64,000 nucleotides of DNA, taken from the NCBI RefSeq assembly GCF_031191545.1, contig NZ_CP133472.1:1922001-1986000 (forward strand). The letters are read 5' to 3'. The notes beneath the pieces were generated by a model, which did not search any database, was not told where the DNA came from, and saw only the letters and a list, made by a program, of their open reading frames with translations. The DNA is from Schaalia odontolytica (GTDB taxonomy: Bacteria > Actinomycetota > Actinomycetes > Actinomycetales > Actinomycetaceae). A program made the translations under genes and the position numbers. Shown piece by piece: positions 16,791 through 25,870 of the stretch (within the stretch, counting starts at the first letter, position 1; the number at the start of each line of letters is the position of its first letter).

Positions 16791-17939
16791 ATGGCTACGC
16801 ATGACGTCGACGAGACTGTTCTGACACTGATTGGATCCGGTCAAGCTGATACGAGGCCCGCTCTTGTCAAGCAGACAGGTCTCGCACCCTCAACGGTGTC
16901 AGCCGCCGTCTCGCGCCTCGTCGAGGCCGGGGTCATCGCCGAGGCGGACCACTCCGTCTCCACCGGCGGGCGGCGTGCGCGCCGCCTCATCACCTCCGAC
17001 GGGGCGGGCGCGCTCGCCCTCGTCGAGTTGGGGGCCCACCACGGCCTCGTCGCCCTGACGGATCCGGTTCGCGGAGTTGGGGAGGCAACCAGTCTCCTCG
17101 TCGACATCGCGAAAGGACCCCGGGCGGTGCTCGATGCCGTCATGGACGAAGTCTCCCGCCAGGAAGATGCTGCCGGTGTGCGGGTCGGTGGCCTCACCAT
17201 AGCGGTCCCCGGCCCCGTCGACGCACAGCGCTCGCGCGTCATCCGTCCCGCCCGCATGCCGGGGTGGGACGGCATCAACGTCGCCGAGGTCGTGACGGAG
17301 TTTTGCGGCCTACCCGCCCTCATTGAGAATGACGCGCGCGCGGGAGCCATCGGCGAATCCGTTTTCCGACGTCGCCTCGAAGGGGTCACGCCCATTGACA
17401 CGCTCATCTACGTCAAGGCTGGATCCGCCATCGGAGGTGCCTACCTCGTTGAAGGCGTGCCCCAGGTGGGGCAGGGCGGACTGGCAGGGGATGTTTCCCA
17501 CATACCCGTCGAAGCCGCCGCTGGCCGTCCCTGCAAGTGCGGCAACGTCGGCTGCCTCGAGACCATCGCGTCCGCCGACTCCATCCGCGCTGACCTGGCT
17601 GCCTCCGGCCTCGTCTACGAAAACAACGCTCAGCTTTTGGCCGCCGCCCGCGATGGCGTCCCCGAAGTTGCAACCGCCATCCGGCATGCGGGTGCCCTCC
17701 TGGGGCACTGCCTCGCTCACCTCGTGTCTTTTCTGGCACCTCAGGCAGTCATCGTCGGAGGAGCCCTCTCCGCCGTCGACGCCTTCACAGCCGGAGTGCG
17801 CGCAGCCCTCCACCAATCCTGCCTCCCCTCGATCATGGAAAACCTCGTGACCGAATCATCTCGATCAGGGCGCGAAGCGGCGCTCTGGGGGCTTTCGACA
17901 CTCACCCCGACCAAGTTCTCAAAGGAGAATCGCTCATGA
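16791..17939 (+). CDS. ROK-family transcriptional repressor
   Basis: This 382-residue protein has an N-terminal winged helix-turn-helix (about 1-65, with TGLAPSTVSAAVSRLVEAGVI). A ROK sugar-binding domain follows, with the zinc motif CKCGNVGCLE near 250. GAGGAGG lies 4-5 nt before the ATG. ROK repressors typically sense a sugar, a sugar phosphate or an amino sugar. It lies divergent to the importer and its stop overlaps the next start by 4 bases (ATGA), so it is co-expressed with the hydrolase and kinase genes. Confidence 0.92.
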   Translation: MATHDVDETVLTLIGSGQADTRPALVKQTGLAPSTVSAAVSRLVEAGVIAEADHSVSTGGRRARRLITSDGAGALALVELGAHHGLVALTDPVRGVGEATSLLVDIAKGPRAVLDAVMDEVSRQEDAAGVRVGGLTIAVPGPVDAQRSRVIRPARMPGWDGINVAEVVTEFCGLPALIENDARAGAIGESVFRRRLEGVTPIDTLIYVKAGSAIGGAYLVEGVPQVGQGGLAGDVSHIPVEAAAGRPCKCGNVGCLETIASADSIRADLAASGLVYENNAQLLAAARDGVPEVATAIRHAGALLGHCLAHLVSFLAPQAVIVGGALSAVDAFTAGVRAALHQSCLPSIMENLVTESSRSGREAALWGLSTLTPTKFSKENRS

Positions 17940-19393
17940 CCAAACCCCGTATTGCGGTCGCCGGAATCCACATCGAATCCTCGACGTTCACGCCCTATAT
18001 GTCCACCGCCGACGACTTCATTGTCACCCGTGGCGAAGAACTCATGGACCGCTTCTACTGGCGTGATGAGGACTGGGCCACCCAGATCGAATGGATCCCC
18101 GTCCTGCACTCGCGCGCCCTGCCCGGCGGCGTCGTTGAGCGCGGTGCCTACGACGCGTGGAAGGCGGAAATCCTCGAAGGACTCGCTGGCGCGGGTCCCC
18201 TCGATGGCCTCTTCTTCGACATTCACGGCGCCATGAGCGTCCAGGGCATGGACGACGCAGAGGGTGACCTCATCAACGCGATCCGCGGTGTCATCGGCCC
18301 CGATCCCATGGTGAGTGCGTCGATGGACCTGCACGGGAATGTTTCCCAGGATCTCTTCGACGGCTGCGATATTCTCACCTGCTACCGCCTCGCGCCCCAT
18401 GAGGATGCCCTCGAGTCGCGCCGCCGCGCCGCCTACAACCTGGGCATGCGCCTCCTGAACGGGCAGCCCAAGCCAGTGAAGGCCCTCGTTCACGTCCCCG
18501 TCCTGCTGCCCGGAGAAAAGACCTCGACCCGCATCGAGCCCGCGAAGTCTCTCTACAAGATGATCGACCCCATCGAAGAGATGGACGGCATCCTGGACGC
18601 CGCGATCTGGATCGGCTTCGCGTGGGCCGACCAGCCCCGCTGCAAGGGGGCGGTCGTCGTCACGGGCGACGATGCGGGCCTCGTCAAGGAGCAGGCCGAG
18701 CGCATCGGCCAGTACTTTTGGGACGTGCGCGATGCCTTCGAGTTCGTCGCCCCCGTCGCCTCCATGAAAGAGTGCTTGGCTGCCGCAGAGGATGGCCCCA
18801 AGCCCTTCTTCATCTCCGACTCCGGTGACAACCCGGGGGCCGGTGGCGCGGATGACGTGACGGTTGCACTGAAGGCTCTGCTCGAGTGGAAGCCCGTCCA
18901 AGATGCCACGCTCGACATCGTCTACGCCTCGATTATTGACCCCGTCGCGGCGGGTGCCGCCTGGGAGGCAGGCGTCGGTGCCGAGGTCGACCTCGAGGTC
19001 GGCGGACACATCGACACCCGCGAACCCGGACCGCTCAACGTTCATGCGAGAGTCGAGGCCCTCGCCGACGATCCCATGGGTGGCCGCACCGCGTTGCTGC
19101 GCACGGGCGGGTTGCGCTTCATCGTGACCACGAACCGCAACCAGTACACGATGTACAGCCAGTTCGAGCTGCTCGGCGTGGATATCACCACCGCCGACGT
19201 CGTCGTCGTCAAGATCGGCTACCTCGAGCCCGACCTGTACGAGACCCAGAAGGGTTGGCTCATGGCGCTGACCCCCGGCGGCGTCGACCAGGATCTCATC
19301 CGCCTCGGTCACCACAAGATTGAGCGCCCGATGTACCCCTTCGATTCGGATATGGCAGATCCTGATCTGCATGCACAGGTCGTTGTGCCATGA
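17936..19393 (+). CDS. M81-family (MlrC-like) metallohydrolase
   Basis: This 485-residue protein has the MlrC architecture. The N-terminal half contains GIHIESSTFTP, GLFFDIHGAMSVQGMDDAEGD and SASMDLHGNVS, whose Asp and His residues are likely metal ligands. The C-terminal half contains DSGDNPGAGGADD. The founding member, MlrC, cleaves linearised microcystin peptides, and most relatives have unknown substrates. Its position between a ROK repressor and a ROK kinase, next to a peptide importer, suggests it opens an imported peptide-type substrate. No signal peptide is seen, so it acts in the cytoplasm. Confidence 0.9.
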   Translation: MTKPRIAVAGIHIESSTFTPYMSTADDFIVTRGEELMDRFYWRDEDWATQIEWIPVLHSRALPGGVVERGAYDAWKAEILEGLAGAGPLDGLFFDIHGAMSVQGMDDAEGDLINAIRGVIGPDPMVSASMDLHGNVSQDLFDGCDILTCYRLAPHEDALESRRRAAYNLGMRLLNGQPKPVKALVHVPVLLPGEKTSTRIEPAKSLYKMIDPIEEMDGILDAAIWIGFAWADQPRCKGAVVVTGDDAGLVKEQAERIGQYFWDVRDAFEFVAPVASMKECLAAAEDGPKPFFISDSGDNPGAGGADDVTVALKALLEWKPVQDATLDIVYASIIDPVAAGAAWEAGVGAEVDLEVGGHIDTREPGPLNVHARVEALADDPMGGRTALLRTGGLRFIVTTNRNQYTMYSQFELLGVDITTADVVVVKIGYLEPDLYETQKGWLMALTPGGVDQDLIRLGHHKIERPMYPFDSDMADPDLHAQVVVP

Positions 19394-20322
19394 GTGCCGT
19401 CAGGGATTCCCAGGGCCCCGTATTCGCGGGAATCGACATCGGCGGCACCTCCATCAAATGGATGATCGTCGACGAGGCCGGTACGATTCTCACGCAGGGC
19501 AACCAGCCAACCGAGCGTGAGGCCGTGGCCGCACAGGTGGGGCGCATCGGTGCAGGGCTGGCGGGTGGCTATCCGGGACTGATCGGATTCGGACTGATAT
19601 GCCCCGGCCTCGTCGATGAGACGAGCGGGACCGTCGTGTACGCGGCAAACCTTGAACTGCGCGGCGTCCAACTGGCGCGCGCGGTCGAGGATGCTACGGG
19701 CGTGCCCTGCGCGCTCATGCATGATGGGCGCGCCGCGGGCCTGGCCGAGGGACTCCTCGGCGCGGGTCGCGGGGCCTCGTCTTTCCTCATGATGCCCATC
19801 GGGACCGGTATCTCCGTCGCCCTCATGCTCGGAGACAACCTGTGGAGCGGTGCGACGTTCAGCGCCGGGGAAGTCGGGCACTCGCCTGTTTTCCCCGGTG
19901 GTGAATCCTGCCGCTGCGGGTCGCGTGGATGCCTGGAGGTCTACGCTTCCGCGAAGGGCATCGCCCGACGCTACGAACAGGCAACGGGCGAGGACATTGG
20001 CGCGAAGGCCATCGAGGACGCCATCGGCAACGACCCGGTCGCGACTGAGGTGTGGGATACCGCTGTTCGCGCCCTTGCGCTGTCCCTCACCCACATGACG
20101 CTCACCGTCGACGTCGAGCGCATCATCATTGGCGGAGGCCTGTCGCACGCGGGGGAGAACCTACTGGCACCGCTGCGAGCGGAATTCGCGTCGATGCTGA
20201 CATTCCGCGAGGCCCCTGAGATCGTGCGTGCTTCCCTCGGGGGAGGCGGCGGTCGCTGGGGTGCTGCGATCCTGGCCGCCCGCGTTGGCGGCTCGACGTG
20301 CTACGAGAGGTGGCAGCCGTGA
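19390..20322 (+). CDS. ROK-family sugar kinase
   Basis: This 310-residue protein has the ATP-binding N-terminus FAGIDIGGTSIKW, the ROK zinc motif CRCGSRGCLE near 175, and a C-terminal IIGGGLSHAG phosphate-binding segment. There is no DNA-binding domain, so it is an enzyme rather than a regulator. ROK kinases act on glucose, N-acetylglucosamine, N-acetylmannosamine and related sugars. With nagB downstream an amino sugar is plausible but not proven. It overlaps the M81 gene by 4 bases and cutC by 4 bases. Confidence 0.9.
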   Translation: MSAVRDSQGPVFAGIDIGGTSIKWMIVDEAGTILTQGNQPTEREAVAAQVGRIGAGLAGGYPGLIGFGLICPGLVDETSGTVVYAANLELRGVQLARAVEDATGVPCALMHDGRAAGLAEGLLGAGRGASSFLMMPIGTGISVALMLGDNLWSGATFSAGEVGHSPVFPGGESCRCGSRGCLEVYASAKGIARRYEQATGEDIGAKAIEDAIGNDPVATEVWDTAVRALALSLTHMTLTVDVERIIIGGGLSHAGENLLAPLRAEFASMLTFREAPEIVRASLGGGGGRWGAAILAARVGGSTCYERWQP

Positions 20323-21029
20323 CGATTGTTGAAATTTGCGTCGAAGACGCTGTGGGTGTGCGCCGTGCGCGAGACGGGGGAGCGGATCGCATCGAGATCT
20401 GCACCGACCTGTCGTGTGGCGGCCTGACTCCCGCATTCGACGATGTGCAGGCTGCCCTGGAGGTGGCTCCCTCCGGCGGTGTCCAAGTGCTCGTACGCCC
20501 GCGCCCAGGTGACTTCGTCCACACTCGCGAGGAGGTCGATCGCATCGCCTCTGATATTGAGACCCTCTCGTCGATCGGTCGGGGCGCACCGGTGCGACTT
20601 GGCTTTGTCGTCGGCGTTGTGACGCGCGACGGGAACATCGACGTGGATGCAGCCGCGCGCCTGCGTGATACGGCTGAGGACGCGCCTCTGACCTTCCACC
20701 GTGGCTTCGACCAGGTGATAGATCAGGATCGAGGTCTCGACGTTCTCATGGAGCTCGGCTATGACCGCGTGCTGACGACGGGTGGTGATCCGGCCGTTGC
20801 ACAGCCGCGCGCTCTCGCCCGCCTCGTGGAGCGCGGGGGAGAGGATATCGTCATCTTGGTGTCGGGTGGTCTGCGCGCTCACAACGTCGCCGAAGTTGTG
20901 GCAGCCTGCGGTGCGCGCGAGGTCCACATGCGTGCCCCCGGTCCCTCCGGTACAGACCAGGCCGAGGTTGAGCGGATCGTCTCTGCCCTGCACGGCTCAC
21001 CCGGCTCACGCATTCCAACAAATGCATAG
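20319..21029 (+). CDS. cutC: CutC family protein
   Basis: The GTG at 20319 overlaps the kinase stop (GTGA) and follows GAGAGG, giving 236 residues. The sequence has the CutC TIM-barrel motifs: VEICVEDAVG, RIEICTDLSCGGLTPA, VRPRPGDFVH, TFHRGFDQV and VLTTGG. CutC was named for copper homeostasis in E. coli, but a direct copper role is doubtful for many members. Its place in a sugar/peptide catabolic operon suggests an enzymatic function here. Confidence 0.93.
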   Translation: MTIVEICVEDAVGVRRARDGGADRIEICTDLSCGGLTPAFDDVQAALEVAPSGGVQVLVRPRPGDFVHTREEVDRIASDIETLSSIGRGAPVRLGFVVGVVTRDGNIDVDAAARLRDTAEDAPLTFHRGFDQVIDQDRGLDVLMELGYDRVLTTGGDPAVAQPRALARLVERGGEDIVILVSGGLRAHNVAEVVAACGAREVHMRAPGPSGTDQAEVERIVSALHGSPGSRIPTNA

Positions 21030-21050
21030 CGATTCGTCTGACAAATCGCT
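21028..21050 (+). promoter_or_regulatory. inverted repeat before nagB
   Basis: AGCGATT (21028-21034) and AATCGCT (21044-21050) form a perfect dyad 23 bases before the nagB start and just after cutC. It could be an operator for an extra nagB promoter or a short hairpin. Confidence 0.4.
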
Positions 21051-21073
21051 GATGGGGGTGTAAGGTTAAACAC

Positions 21074-21847
21074 ATGAGAATTGGAATTTTCAACGACGAA
21101 GATCAGATCGCGTCCCTCGCAGCGGACCGCATCCTTGAGGTGTACCGTGCTAAGCCGAACTTCGTGCTCGGCCTGGCGACCGGCTCCTCGCCGCTCAAGC
21201 TCTACGCAGAGCTCGTGCGCCGCTACGAGGCAGGTCAGATCTCCTTTGCCCAGGTTCGTTCCTACAACCTCGACGAATACGTGGGCCTGCCCCGCGACCA
21301 CTACGAGGGCTACGCGAACTTCATCCACCGCAACCTCGTCGACCTCGTCGACATGCCCGAGGGCGCGGCACACGGCCCCGACGGATGGTGCGATGACCTT
21401 GAGGCTGGCGCTGCCGCCTACGACGAGGCCATCAAGGCCGATGGTGGCATCGACATCCAGGTCCTCGGCATCGGAAGCGACGGCCACATCGGCTTCAACG
21501 AGCCCGGCGGCACCCTCGCGTCGCGCACCCACGTGGGCGTCCTGACCGAGCAGACCCGCCGCGATAACGCCCGCTTCTTCGATGGCGACATCGACCAGGT
21601 CCCCACCCACTGCGTGACCCAGGGCCTGGGCACGATCATGGACTCGCGCGCCCACATCTTCATCGCCACGGGTGAAGGTAAGGCCGACGCGGTCAAGGCC
21701 ATGATCGAGGGCGGCGTCACCCAGCGCTGGCCCGCCTCCATCCTCCAGCACCACCCCGACGTCACCGTGCTCCTTGACGAGGCTGCCGCCTCCAAGCTCG
21801 AGCTCGCAGACTTCTACAAGGAGGTCTGGGAGAAGGAACACCTGTGA
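21074..21847 (+). CDS. nagB: glucosamine-6-phosphate deaminase
   Basis: This 257-residue protein carries the NagB motifs LGLATGSSPLKLY, SYNLDEYVGL, GIGSDGHIGFNEPG and GEGKADAVKAM. It converts glucosamine 6-phosphate to fructose 6-phosphate and ammonia in the cytoplasm, feeding amino sugars into glycolysis. A 44-nt gap to cutC holds a dyad, so it may be expressed both with the ROK operon and alone. No nagA is in the window, so deacetylation, if needed, happens elsewhere. A strong terminator follows. Confidence 0.96.
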   Translation: MRIGIFNDEDQIASLAADRILEVYRAKPNFVLGLATGSSPLKLYAELVRRYEAGQISFAQVRSYNLDEYVGLPRDHYEGYANFIHRNLVDLVDMPEGAAHGPDGWCDDLEAGAAAYDEAIKADGGIDIQVLGIGSDGHIGFNEPGGTLASRTHVGVLTEQTRRDNARFFDGDIDQVPTHCVTQGLGTIMDSRAHIFIATGEGKADAVKAMIEGGVTQRWPASILQHHPDVTVLLDEAAASKLELADFYKEVWEKEHL

Positions 21848-21869
21848 GATAGGTTCCCCATCCGACCGA

Positions 21870-21899
21870 GCCCCGGCCTCGTAACAGCGAGGCCGGGGC
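21870..21899 (+). terminator. terminator after nagB
   Basis: GCCCCGGCCTCG (21870-21881) pairs with its exact complement (21888-21899) around TAACAG. It is the clearest example of the shared CCCCGGCCTCG terminator core. Confidence 0.9.
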
Positions 21900-21981
21900 C
21901 CTATTGTGCGCGTCGCTTCTTCGCTCCCGGCGCACGCGCGCCACCCGCTGTCAGCACCCACGGGCACGTACAATGGACCCC

Positions 21982-22314
21982 ATGCGTAATGCCCTCGATG
22001 AACCCACCGGCCCCTCCGCGCCCTCCGGTCCCTCCACCGCGTCCTCGACCGGCCTGCTGGAGCGTACCGAGACCCGCAAGGAGCACACGGGCGGGGACGG
22101 CGACCGCTTCGCCCACTTCGTGCGCAAGGACAAGGCGAACTCATCGATGGTCACGGGCCAGCCCGTCGTCGCCCTGTGCGGCAAGGTCTGGATCCCCACC
22201 CGCGACGCCTCGCAATACCCGGTGTGCCCCACCTGCAAGGAACTGCGCGACTCGATGGGGAAGAATGGCCGTAACTGGCCATTCTCCGACGGCGGAAAGG
22301 GCTCCGACAAGTGA
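21982..22314 (+). CDS. DUF3039 family protein
   Basis: The 110-residue product begins at ATG 21982. A TACAAT hexamer at 21969-21974 sits exactly 7 nt before it, so the message is probably leaderless; ATG 21973 is the alternative. The core reads RFAHFVRKDKANSSMVTGQPVVALCGKVWIPTRD followed by a CPTC pair, which with Cys in LCGK may bind a metal. DUF3039 proteins are conserved in actinobacteria beside a helicase, as here (4-base overlap). Their function is unknown to me. Confidence 0.85.
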   Translation: MRNALDEPTGPSAPSGPSTASSTGLLERTETRKEHTGGDGDRFAHFVRKDKANSSMVTGQPVVALCGKVWIPTRDASQYPVCPTCKELRDSMGKNGRNWPFSDGGKGSDK

Positions 22315-24053
22315 GCGAGATAACCCGGCGCGCACCCGTTGGCAGGCTGCGCGCCTGGCAGGCCGCTGCCTTGGACCGCTATATGGCGACCTCCCCGCGC
22401 GACTTCCTGGCGGTCGCGACCCCGGGCGCAGGCAAGACGACCTTCGCCCTGACTCTCGCGACCGAGCTGATCGCCCGCGGTATCGTCGACAAGCTGACCG
22501 TCGTGTGCCCCACCGAGCACCTGAAGGGGCAATGGGCATCGAGTGCGGCGCGTTTCGGCATCCACATCGACCCTGATTTCACGAACGCGCAGGGCGTGGC
22601 TGGCTCGCACTTCGACGGGGTGGCCGTCACCTACGCGCAGATCGGCTCCAACCCGGCCGTCCACGCGGCGCGCACCCGCGCCTATCGCACCCTCGTCATT
22701 CTCGATGAGATCCACCACGCCGGTGACTCCCTGTCGTGGGGTGATGGCGTGCGCGAAGCATTCACGGACGCGACACGTCGCCTGGCCCTGACGGGCACGC
22801 CCTTCCGCTCCGACACCTCTCCGATCCCCTTCGTCACCTACGAGGAGGACGAGGAGGGCATCCGACGCTCGCGCGCCGACTACACGTACGGCTACGGCGA
22901 TGCGCTGAAGGACAACGTGGTGCGGCCCGTCCTGTTTATGTCCTACTCGGGGCAGATGGCCTGGCGTACCAACGCGGGAGACGAGGTCAGCGCTCGCCTC
23001 GGTGAGCCCCTCACGAAGGACATGATGAAGCAGGCCTGGCGCACCGCGCTGGACCCCAAGGGCGAGTGGATTCCCGCCGTCCTGCGAGCCGCTGACCTGC
23101 GCCTCGAAGAGGTGCGCCGCGCCGTGCCTGACGCGGGCGGCCTTGTCATCGCTTCCAACCAAGACCACGCGCGCGCCTACGCGCGTCACCTGCGCCTCAT
23201 TACCGGCAAGGCCCCCACGATCGTGCTGTCCGATGACGCGGACGCCTCCGACCGCATCTCCGAGTTCGCCGGCTCCGCCGACAAGTGGATGGTCGCCGTG
23301 CGCATGGTCTCCGAGGGCGTCGATGTGCCGCGCCTTGCGGTCGGTGTCTATGCGACAAACGCTTCCACGCCGCTATTCTTCGCCCAGGCCATCGGCCGGT
23401 ACGTGCGAGCCCGGCGACGTGGCGAGACGGCCACCGTCTTCATCCCCTCTGTCGTGCCTCTGCTGACCCTTGCCGGTGGCATGGAAGTCGAGCGCGACCA
23501 CGCGCTGGATCGTCCCCGGCGGGAGGAGGCCAGCGAAGACGACATGTGGAACCCCGAGGATGCGCTGGTCGCCGCGGCGAACCGTGAGGAAAAGGCGTCC
23601 TCCGACCTGCTCTCTCAGTTCGAGGTCTTGGGGGCGGACGCCGAGTTCGACGGCGTCCTTTTCGACGGTGCCGCGTGGGGTGCGGGTGCCGAGGTGGGCT
23701 CCGAGGAAGAGCAGGAATACCTCGGTATCCCCGGCCTGCTTGACGCCGATCAGGTGACGACCCTGCTTCGCGCCCGCCAAGCTGACCAGGTCGCCGCCCA
23801 GAAGAAGACCCGCGCCGCGCAGAAGATGCGCGAAGACAATGCCGGCATTCCGGCCCACAAGCTGCGTGCCGCCAAGCGCAAGGAGCTCCAGCATCTGGTT
23901 TCCACGTGGTCGCGTCGCTCCGGTGAAACCCACGCGACCATCCACTCGCGCCTGCGTTCGCGATGCGGCGGCCCCGAGGTCGCCCAGGCCACGACCGAGC
24001 AGATTGAGGCACGCATCGCCCTGCTGCGCGAGTGGTTCGTCGGCCGCCACTGA
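22311..24053 (+). CDS. DEAD/DEAH-type superfamily 2 helicase
   Basis: This 580-residue protein has SF2 motifs: Q-like region RAWQAAALDRYM, Walker A ATPGAGKTT, a DEIHH box, LTGTPFRSD (motif III-like), and SEGVDVPRL plus QAIGRYVRAR (motifs V and VI). It is most like type III restriction/XPB-like helicases used in DNA repair. The C-terminal 150 residues are Lys/Ala-rich with no recognised domain. Start overlaps the DUF3039 stop by 4 bases, so the two are translationally coupled. No nuclease or methylase neighbours argue for a restriction system. Confidence 0.9.
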   Translation: MSEITRRAPVGRLRAWQAAALDRYMATSPRDFLAVATPGAGKTTFALTLATELIARGIVDKLTVVCPTEHLKGQWASSAARFGIHIDPDFTNAQGVAGSHFDGVAVTYAQIGSNPAVHAARTRAYRTLVILDEIHHAGDSLSWGDGVREAFTDATRRLALTGTPFRSDTSPIPFVTYEEDEEGIRRSRADYTYGYGDALKDNVVRPVLFMSYSGQMAWRTNAGDEVSARLGEPLTKDMMKQAWRTALDPKGEWIPAVLRAADLRLEEVRRAVPDAGGLVIASNQDHARAYARHLRLITGKAPTIVLSDDADASDRISEFAGSADKWMVAVRMVSEGVDVPRLAVGVYATNASTPLFFAQAIGRYVRARRRGETATVFIPSVVPLLTLAGGMEVERDHALDRPRREEASEDDMWNPEDALVAAANREEKASSDLLSQFEVLGADAEFDGVLFDGAAWGAGAEVGSEEEQEYLGIPGLLDADQVTTLLRARQADQVAAQKKTRAAQKMREDNAGIPAHKLRAAKRKELQHLVSTWSRRSGETHATIHSRLRSRCGGPEVAQATTEQIEARIALLREWFVGRH

Positions 24054-24092
24054 CGCGGCCCCGCACCGCGGGGCGCGCCTCGACGTATCACC

Positions 24093-24135
24093 AGCTCCGG
24101 CCTCGTCCCTCACAGAGAGGGACGAGGCCGGAGCT
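24093..24135. terminator. bidirectional terminator between helicase and pncB
   Basis: An 18-bp perfect stem (24093-24110 with 24118-24135) lies between convergent genes. It contains a one-base variant (CTCCGGCCTCG) of the shared core. Confidence 0.88.
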
Positions 24136-24154
24136 TCGTAGAAAGAGGCTGCGC

Positions 24155-25498
24155 TCAGTCGACCTGCTCGTAGCGCGTGGGGATCGCGACCTCACCCTCG
24201 GAGAGGCGCCACGCCTGGTAGGGCAGCTCGTTGCGGGCGCGCAGGTGGCGATCCTGGGCGCGGGACAGCGCCTCGGGGCCCCAGGCGGCAGCATCGATCT
24301 GGCCGCCGCGAACCAGCTGCACCTGCAGCGGGCGGGCACCGCGCTCGGCCAGGATAGCCTGCCCCTCTTCGAAGGATGGACCGACGAGCAGGAGCTCCTC
24401 GGTCGCGTATCCGTCTTCGCCCATGATGCGGCCGGCAACCTTGCGTCCGCCGACCGTGGACTTCGATTCGGCCTTCTTGGCGACTGACACGATATGCCCA
24501 TCGCTGTCCTCGCGCTGGACGACCTTGTAAACCAGGGCCGCCGTCGGAACGCCCGAGCCCGTCACCAGCTTGGTGCCCACGCCGTAGGAGTCCACCGGGG
24601 CAGCGCCCAGGGCGGCGATCGCGTACTCGTCCAGGTCGGAGGTCACCGTGATCTTCGTGGTCGTGGCACCCATCGCGTCGAGCTGTCCTCGCACCTTGAA
24701 CGCCTGAGCGACCAGGTCGCCCGAGTCCAGACGCACCGCGCCCAGTTCGCCGCCCGCAGCGCGCGCAGCCTCGACGGCGTTGATGACGCCCTGTTTGATG
24801 TCATAGGTATCCACGAGCAGCGTCGTGCCCGGACCCAGCTTGGAGACCTGGGAATCGAAAGCGTCGCGCTCGGTGTCGTGCAGAAGCGTGAATGCGTGGG
24901 CAGCCGTGCCGATGCAACGGATCCCGTAGCGTTTGGCGGCCTCGAGGTCGGAGGTGCCCTGGAAACCGCCGATGATGGCGGCCCGCGCGGCGGAAACGGC
25001 GGCGCGCTCATGGGCGCGGCGCGCACCCATGTCCATGCAGGGTCGGCCGTGGGCGGCAATCGTCATACGCGAGGCAGCAGAAGCCACGGCGCAGTCGTGA
25101 TTAAGGATCGACAGGAGCAGCGTCTCCAGGAGCGTACAGTCCGCGAAAGTGCCTTCAACGGTCAGCAGGGGAGAACCGGGGAAGTAGCACTCGCCCTCGG
25201 CGTAGCCCCAGATATCGCCCGCGAATCGCCACGACGCCAGGAACTGGGCGGCTTCCTCGGAGATGATTCCCTGGTCCTTCAGCCAGTCGATCTGCTCCTC
25301 GTCGAACTCGAAGCGTTCCAGGGCCTCGAGAATACGGCCGGTTCCAGCCACGACGCCGAAGCGGCGGGTGGCGGGCAGGCGACGGCCAAACAGCTCAAAC
25401 GTGCAGCGACGATGCGCGGTGCCATCCTTCAAGGAGGCGTCGAGCATCGTGAGCTCGTACATATCGGTCAGTAATGAAGTGGATGTCGATGCAGGCAT
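24155..25498 (-). CDS. pncB: nicotinate phosphoribosyltransferase
   Basis: This 447-residue enzyme starts MPASTSTSLLTDMYELTML, the typical NAPRTase opening that positions Tyr for catalysis. It contains the phosphoribosyl-binding strands ELGAVRLDSGDL and ITVTSDLDEYAI, and the GVGTKLVTGSG loop. It makes nicotinate mononucleotide from nicotinate and PRPP in the NAD salvage pathway. It is divergent from clpS with an 81-nt gap and is monocistronic. Confidence 0.96.
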   Translation of the reverse strand: MPASTSTSLLTDMYELTMLDASLKDGTAHRRCTFELFGRRLPATRRFGVVAGTGRILEALERFEFDEEQIDWLKDQGIISEEAAQFLASWRFAGDIWGYAEGECYFPGSPLLTVEGTFADCTLLETLLLSILNHDCAVASAASRMTIAAHGRPCMDMGARRAHERAAVSAARAAIIGGFQGTSDLEAAKRYGIRCIGTAAHAFTLLHDTERDAFDSQVSKLGPGTTLLVDTYDIKQGVINAVEAARAAGGELGAVRLDSGDLVAQAFKVRGQLDAMGATTTKITVTSDLDEYAIAALGAAPVDSYGVGTKLVTGSGVPTAALVYKVVQREDSDGHIVSVAKKAESKSTVGGRKVAGRIMGEDGYATEELLLVGPSFEEGQAILAERGARPLQVQLVRGGQIDAAAWGPEALSRAQDRHLRARNELPYQAWRLSEGEVAIPTRYEQVD

Positions 25499-25579
25499 AG
25501 TGTGAGCCTACCCTGAGAAGCGCATCACCGGGGTGCGAATGAGCTTCCCTGACACGTCAATACCCCCTAGTGTTGACGT

Positions 25580-25867
25580 ATGACAACGATCCTCCAACCC
25601 GCGTCTCGCGCGCACGAAGCACCCACAGCGGTGCCGCGTTGGCGCGCCGTCGTGTGGGACGATCCTGTCAATCTCATGAGCTACGTGAGCGCTGTTTTTC
25701 GGCAGTATTTCGGCTATTCCGCGGCCCGCGCTGACGAGCTCATGATGGCTGTCCACACGCGCGGACGCGCCACCGTTTCAGCGGGAGTGCGTGAGCGCAT
25801 CGAAGCCGACGTGATGGCAATGCACTCCTATGGGCTGCGCGCCACCATCGAAGAGGACAGAGACTGA
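25580..25867 (+). CDS. clpS: ATP-dependent Clp protease adaptor ClpS
   Basis: This 95-residue protein contains the ClpS core: WRAVVWDDPVNLMSYV, ADELMMAVHTRGRATV and HSYGLRATIEED. The acidic DD and the Met/His pocket that read N-degrons are intact. It delivers N-end-rule substrates to ClpC/ClpA. TAGTGT at 25568-25573 lies 6 nt before ATG, indicating a leaderless message. The following genes (DUF2017, murI, MBL) run in the order usual in actinobacteria. Confidence 0.96.
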   Translation: MTTILQPASRAHEAPTAVPRWRAVVWDDPVNLMSYVSAVFRQYFGYSAARADELMMAVHTRGRATVSAGVRERIEADVMAMHSYGLRATIEEDRD

Positions 25868-25870
25868 CGA

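Noticed and set aside
17741-19372. Long open frames antisense to the M81 gene, and likewise antisense to fumC, ligA, pncB and the binding-protein gene
   Set aside because: These are mirror frames caused by high G+C and strong third-position bias. The sense strands carry recognisable families and good starts.
22311-24053. Type III restriction or defence helicase
   Set aside because: The neighbour is DUF3039, a conserved housekeeping pairing in actinobacteria, and no methylase or nuclease gene is adjacent.
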